5,900 nucleotides of DNA from Actinomycetota bacterium (GTDB lineage: Bacteria > Actinomycetota > Thermoleophilia > Solirubrobacterales > Solirubrobacteraceae), in NCBI GenBank assembly GCA_009699915.1, contig WLNG01000096.1:1-5900 (forward strand), written 5' to 3'. Within the stretch, counting starts at the first letter, position 1, and the number at the start of each line of letters is the position of its first letter. This document shows, piece after piece, positions 5,815 through 5,900 of this stretch. The notes below the pieces were generated by a model. That model was not told where the DNA came from, did no database searches, and saw nothing but the letters and a program-made list of their open reading frames with translations. The position numbers and the translations under genes were made by a program.

Positions 5815-5900
5815 GCGCAGCGCCAGGAACGGTCTTCCTCGTCGGCGCGGGACCAGGCGATCCGGGCCTGCTCACGGCGCGCGCGCTCGAGCTGCTCGCC
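5811..5900 (+). CDS. cobA: Uroporphyrinogen-III C-methyltransferase (SUMT), N-terminal 30 residues only
   Basis: The visible codons give TVFLVGAGPGDPGLLTARAL (residues 7-26) plus a few flanking residues. This contains the VGAGPGDPxLLT glycine-rich SAM-binding loop that begins SUMT and related precorrin methyltransferases. The enzyme methylates uroporphyrinogen III at C2 and C7 to give precorrin-2, the substrate of the SirC at the front of the cluster. The gene runs off the right edge. In many high-GC Gram-positive bacteria it is fused to or followed by uroporphyrinogen-III synthase (hemD), which cannot be checked here. The ATG overlaps the hemC stop by four bases, with AGAGG (5796-5800) ten bases upstream. 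Other precorrin methyltransferases share the loop, but the position after hemAC favours SUMT. Confidence 0.87.
   Translation, partial: MSAAPGTVFLVGAGPGDPGLLTARALELLA

Noticed and set aside
1302..5900. Search for tRNA, riboswitch, CRISPR, insertion sequence or terminator between cluster genes
   Set aside because: The gene junctions leave no more than 2 nt of non-coding DNA after ccmA begins, and I saw no direct repeats, terminal inverted repeats, or stem followed by a T-run.

Overview
The window is high-GC bacterial DNA (about 70% by eye) with a strong G/C bias at third codon positions and almost no non-coding space. The mixture of genes suggests a high-GC Gram-positive lineage: an oxygenase-like DUF2236/MpaB protein, a short stand-alone SirC, a CcmABCD set, and HemA-HemC-SUMT with ATGA-type overlaps. 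From general familiarity with the protein style, my best guess is a deep actinobacterial group such as Thermoleophilia (Solirubrobacterales). No marker gene is present to prove this.

Layout. Positions 1-508 (minus strand) hold the N-terminal part of a DUF2236 / MpaB-type (latex-clearing-protein-related) putative haem oxygenase that runs off the left edge. A 38-bp divergent gap (509-546) separates it from one tightly packed plus-strand cluster that fills the rest of the window. In order these are a SirC-type precorrin-2 dehydrogenase (547-1287), ccmA (1302-1991), ccmB (1988-2680), ccmC (2683-3435), a small ccmD-like gene (3432-3617), hemA glutamyl-tRNA reductase (3614-4957), hemC porphobilinogen deaminase (4957-5814), and the first 30 codons of a uroporphyrinogen-III C-methyltransferase (from 5811). 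After the 14-nt gap behind sirC, every junction is either an overlap of 1-4 nt or a 2-nt gap, so a single transcript with translational coupling is very likely.

How the genes work together. HemA makes glutamate-1-semialdehyde from glutamyl-tRNA, the first committed step of C5-pathway tetrapyrrole synthesis. HemC builds hydroxymethylbilane. The partial SUMT diverts uroporphyrinogen III to precorrin-2, and SirC oxidises precorrin-2 to sirohydrochlorin (for sirohaem, cobalamin or an alternative haem branch). CcmABCD is the System I module that moves and presents haem on the outer face of the membrane for cytochrome c maturation. The cluster therefore couples early tetrapyrrole synthesis with haem use at the membrane. 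The CcmE, CcmF, CcmG and CcmH partners are not in the window.

I see no mobile element, CRISPR array, RNA gene or clear terminator, and nothing that amounts to a wholly new system. The points worth a second look are at protein level: a four-cysteine N-terminal extension on SirC, a histidine where HemC normally has a key cofactor-binding arginine, an altered tryptophan-rich motif in CcmC, and a predicted haem protein divergent from the haem cluster.
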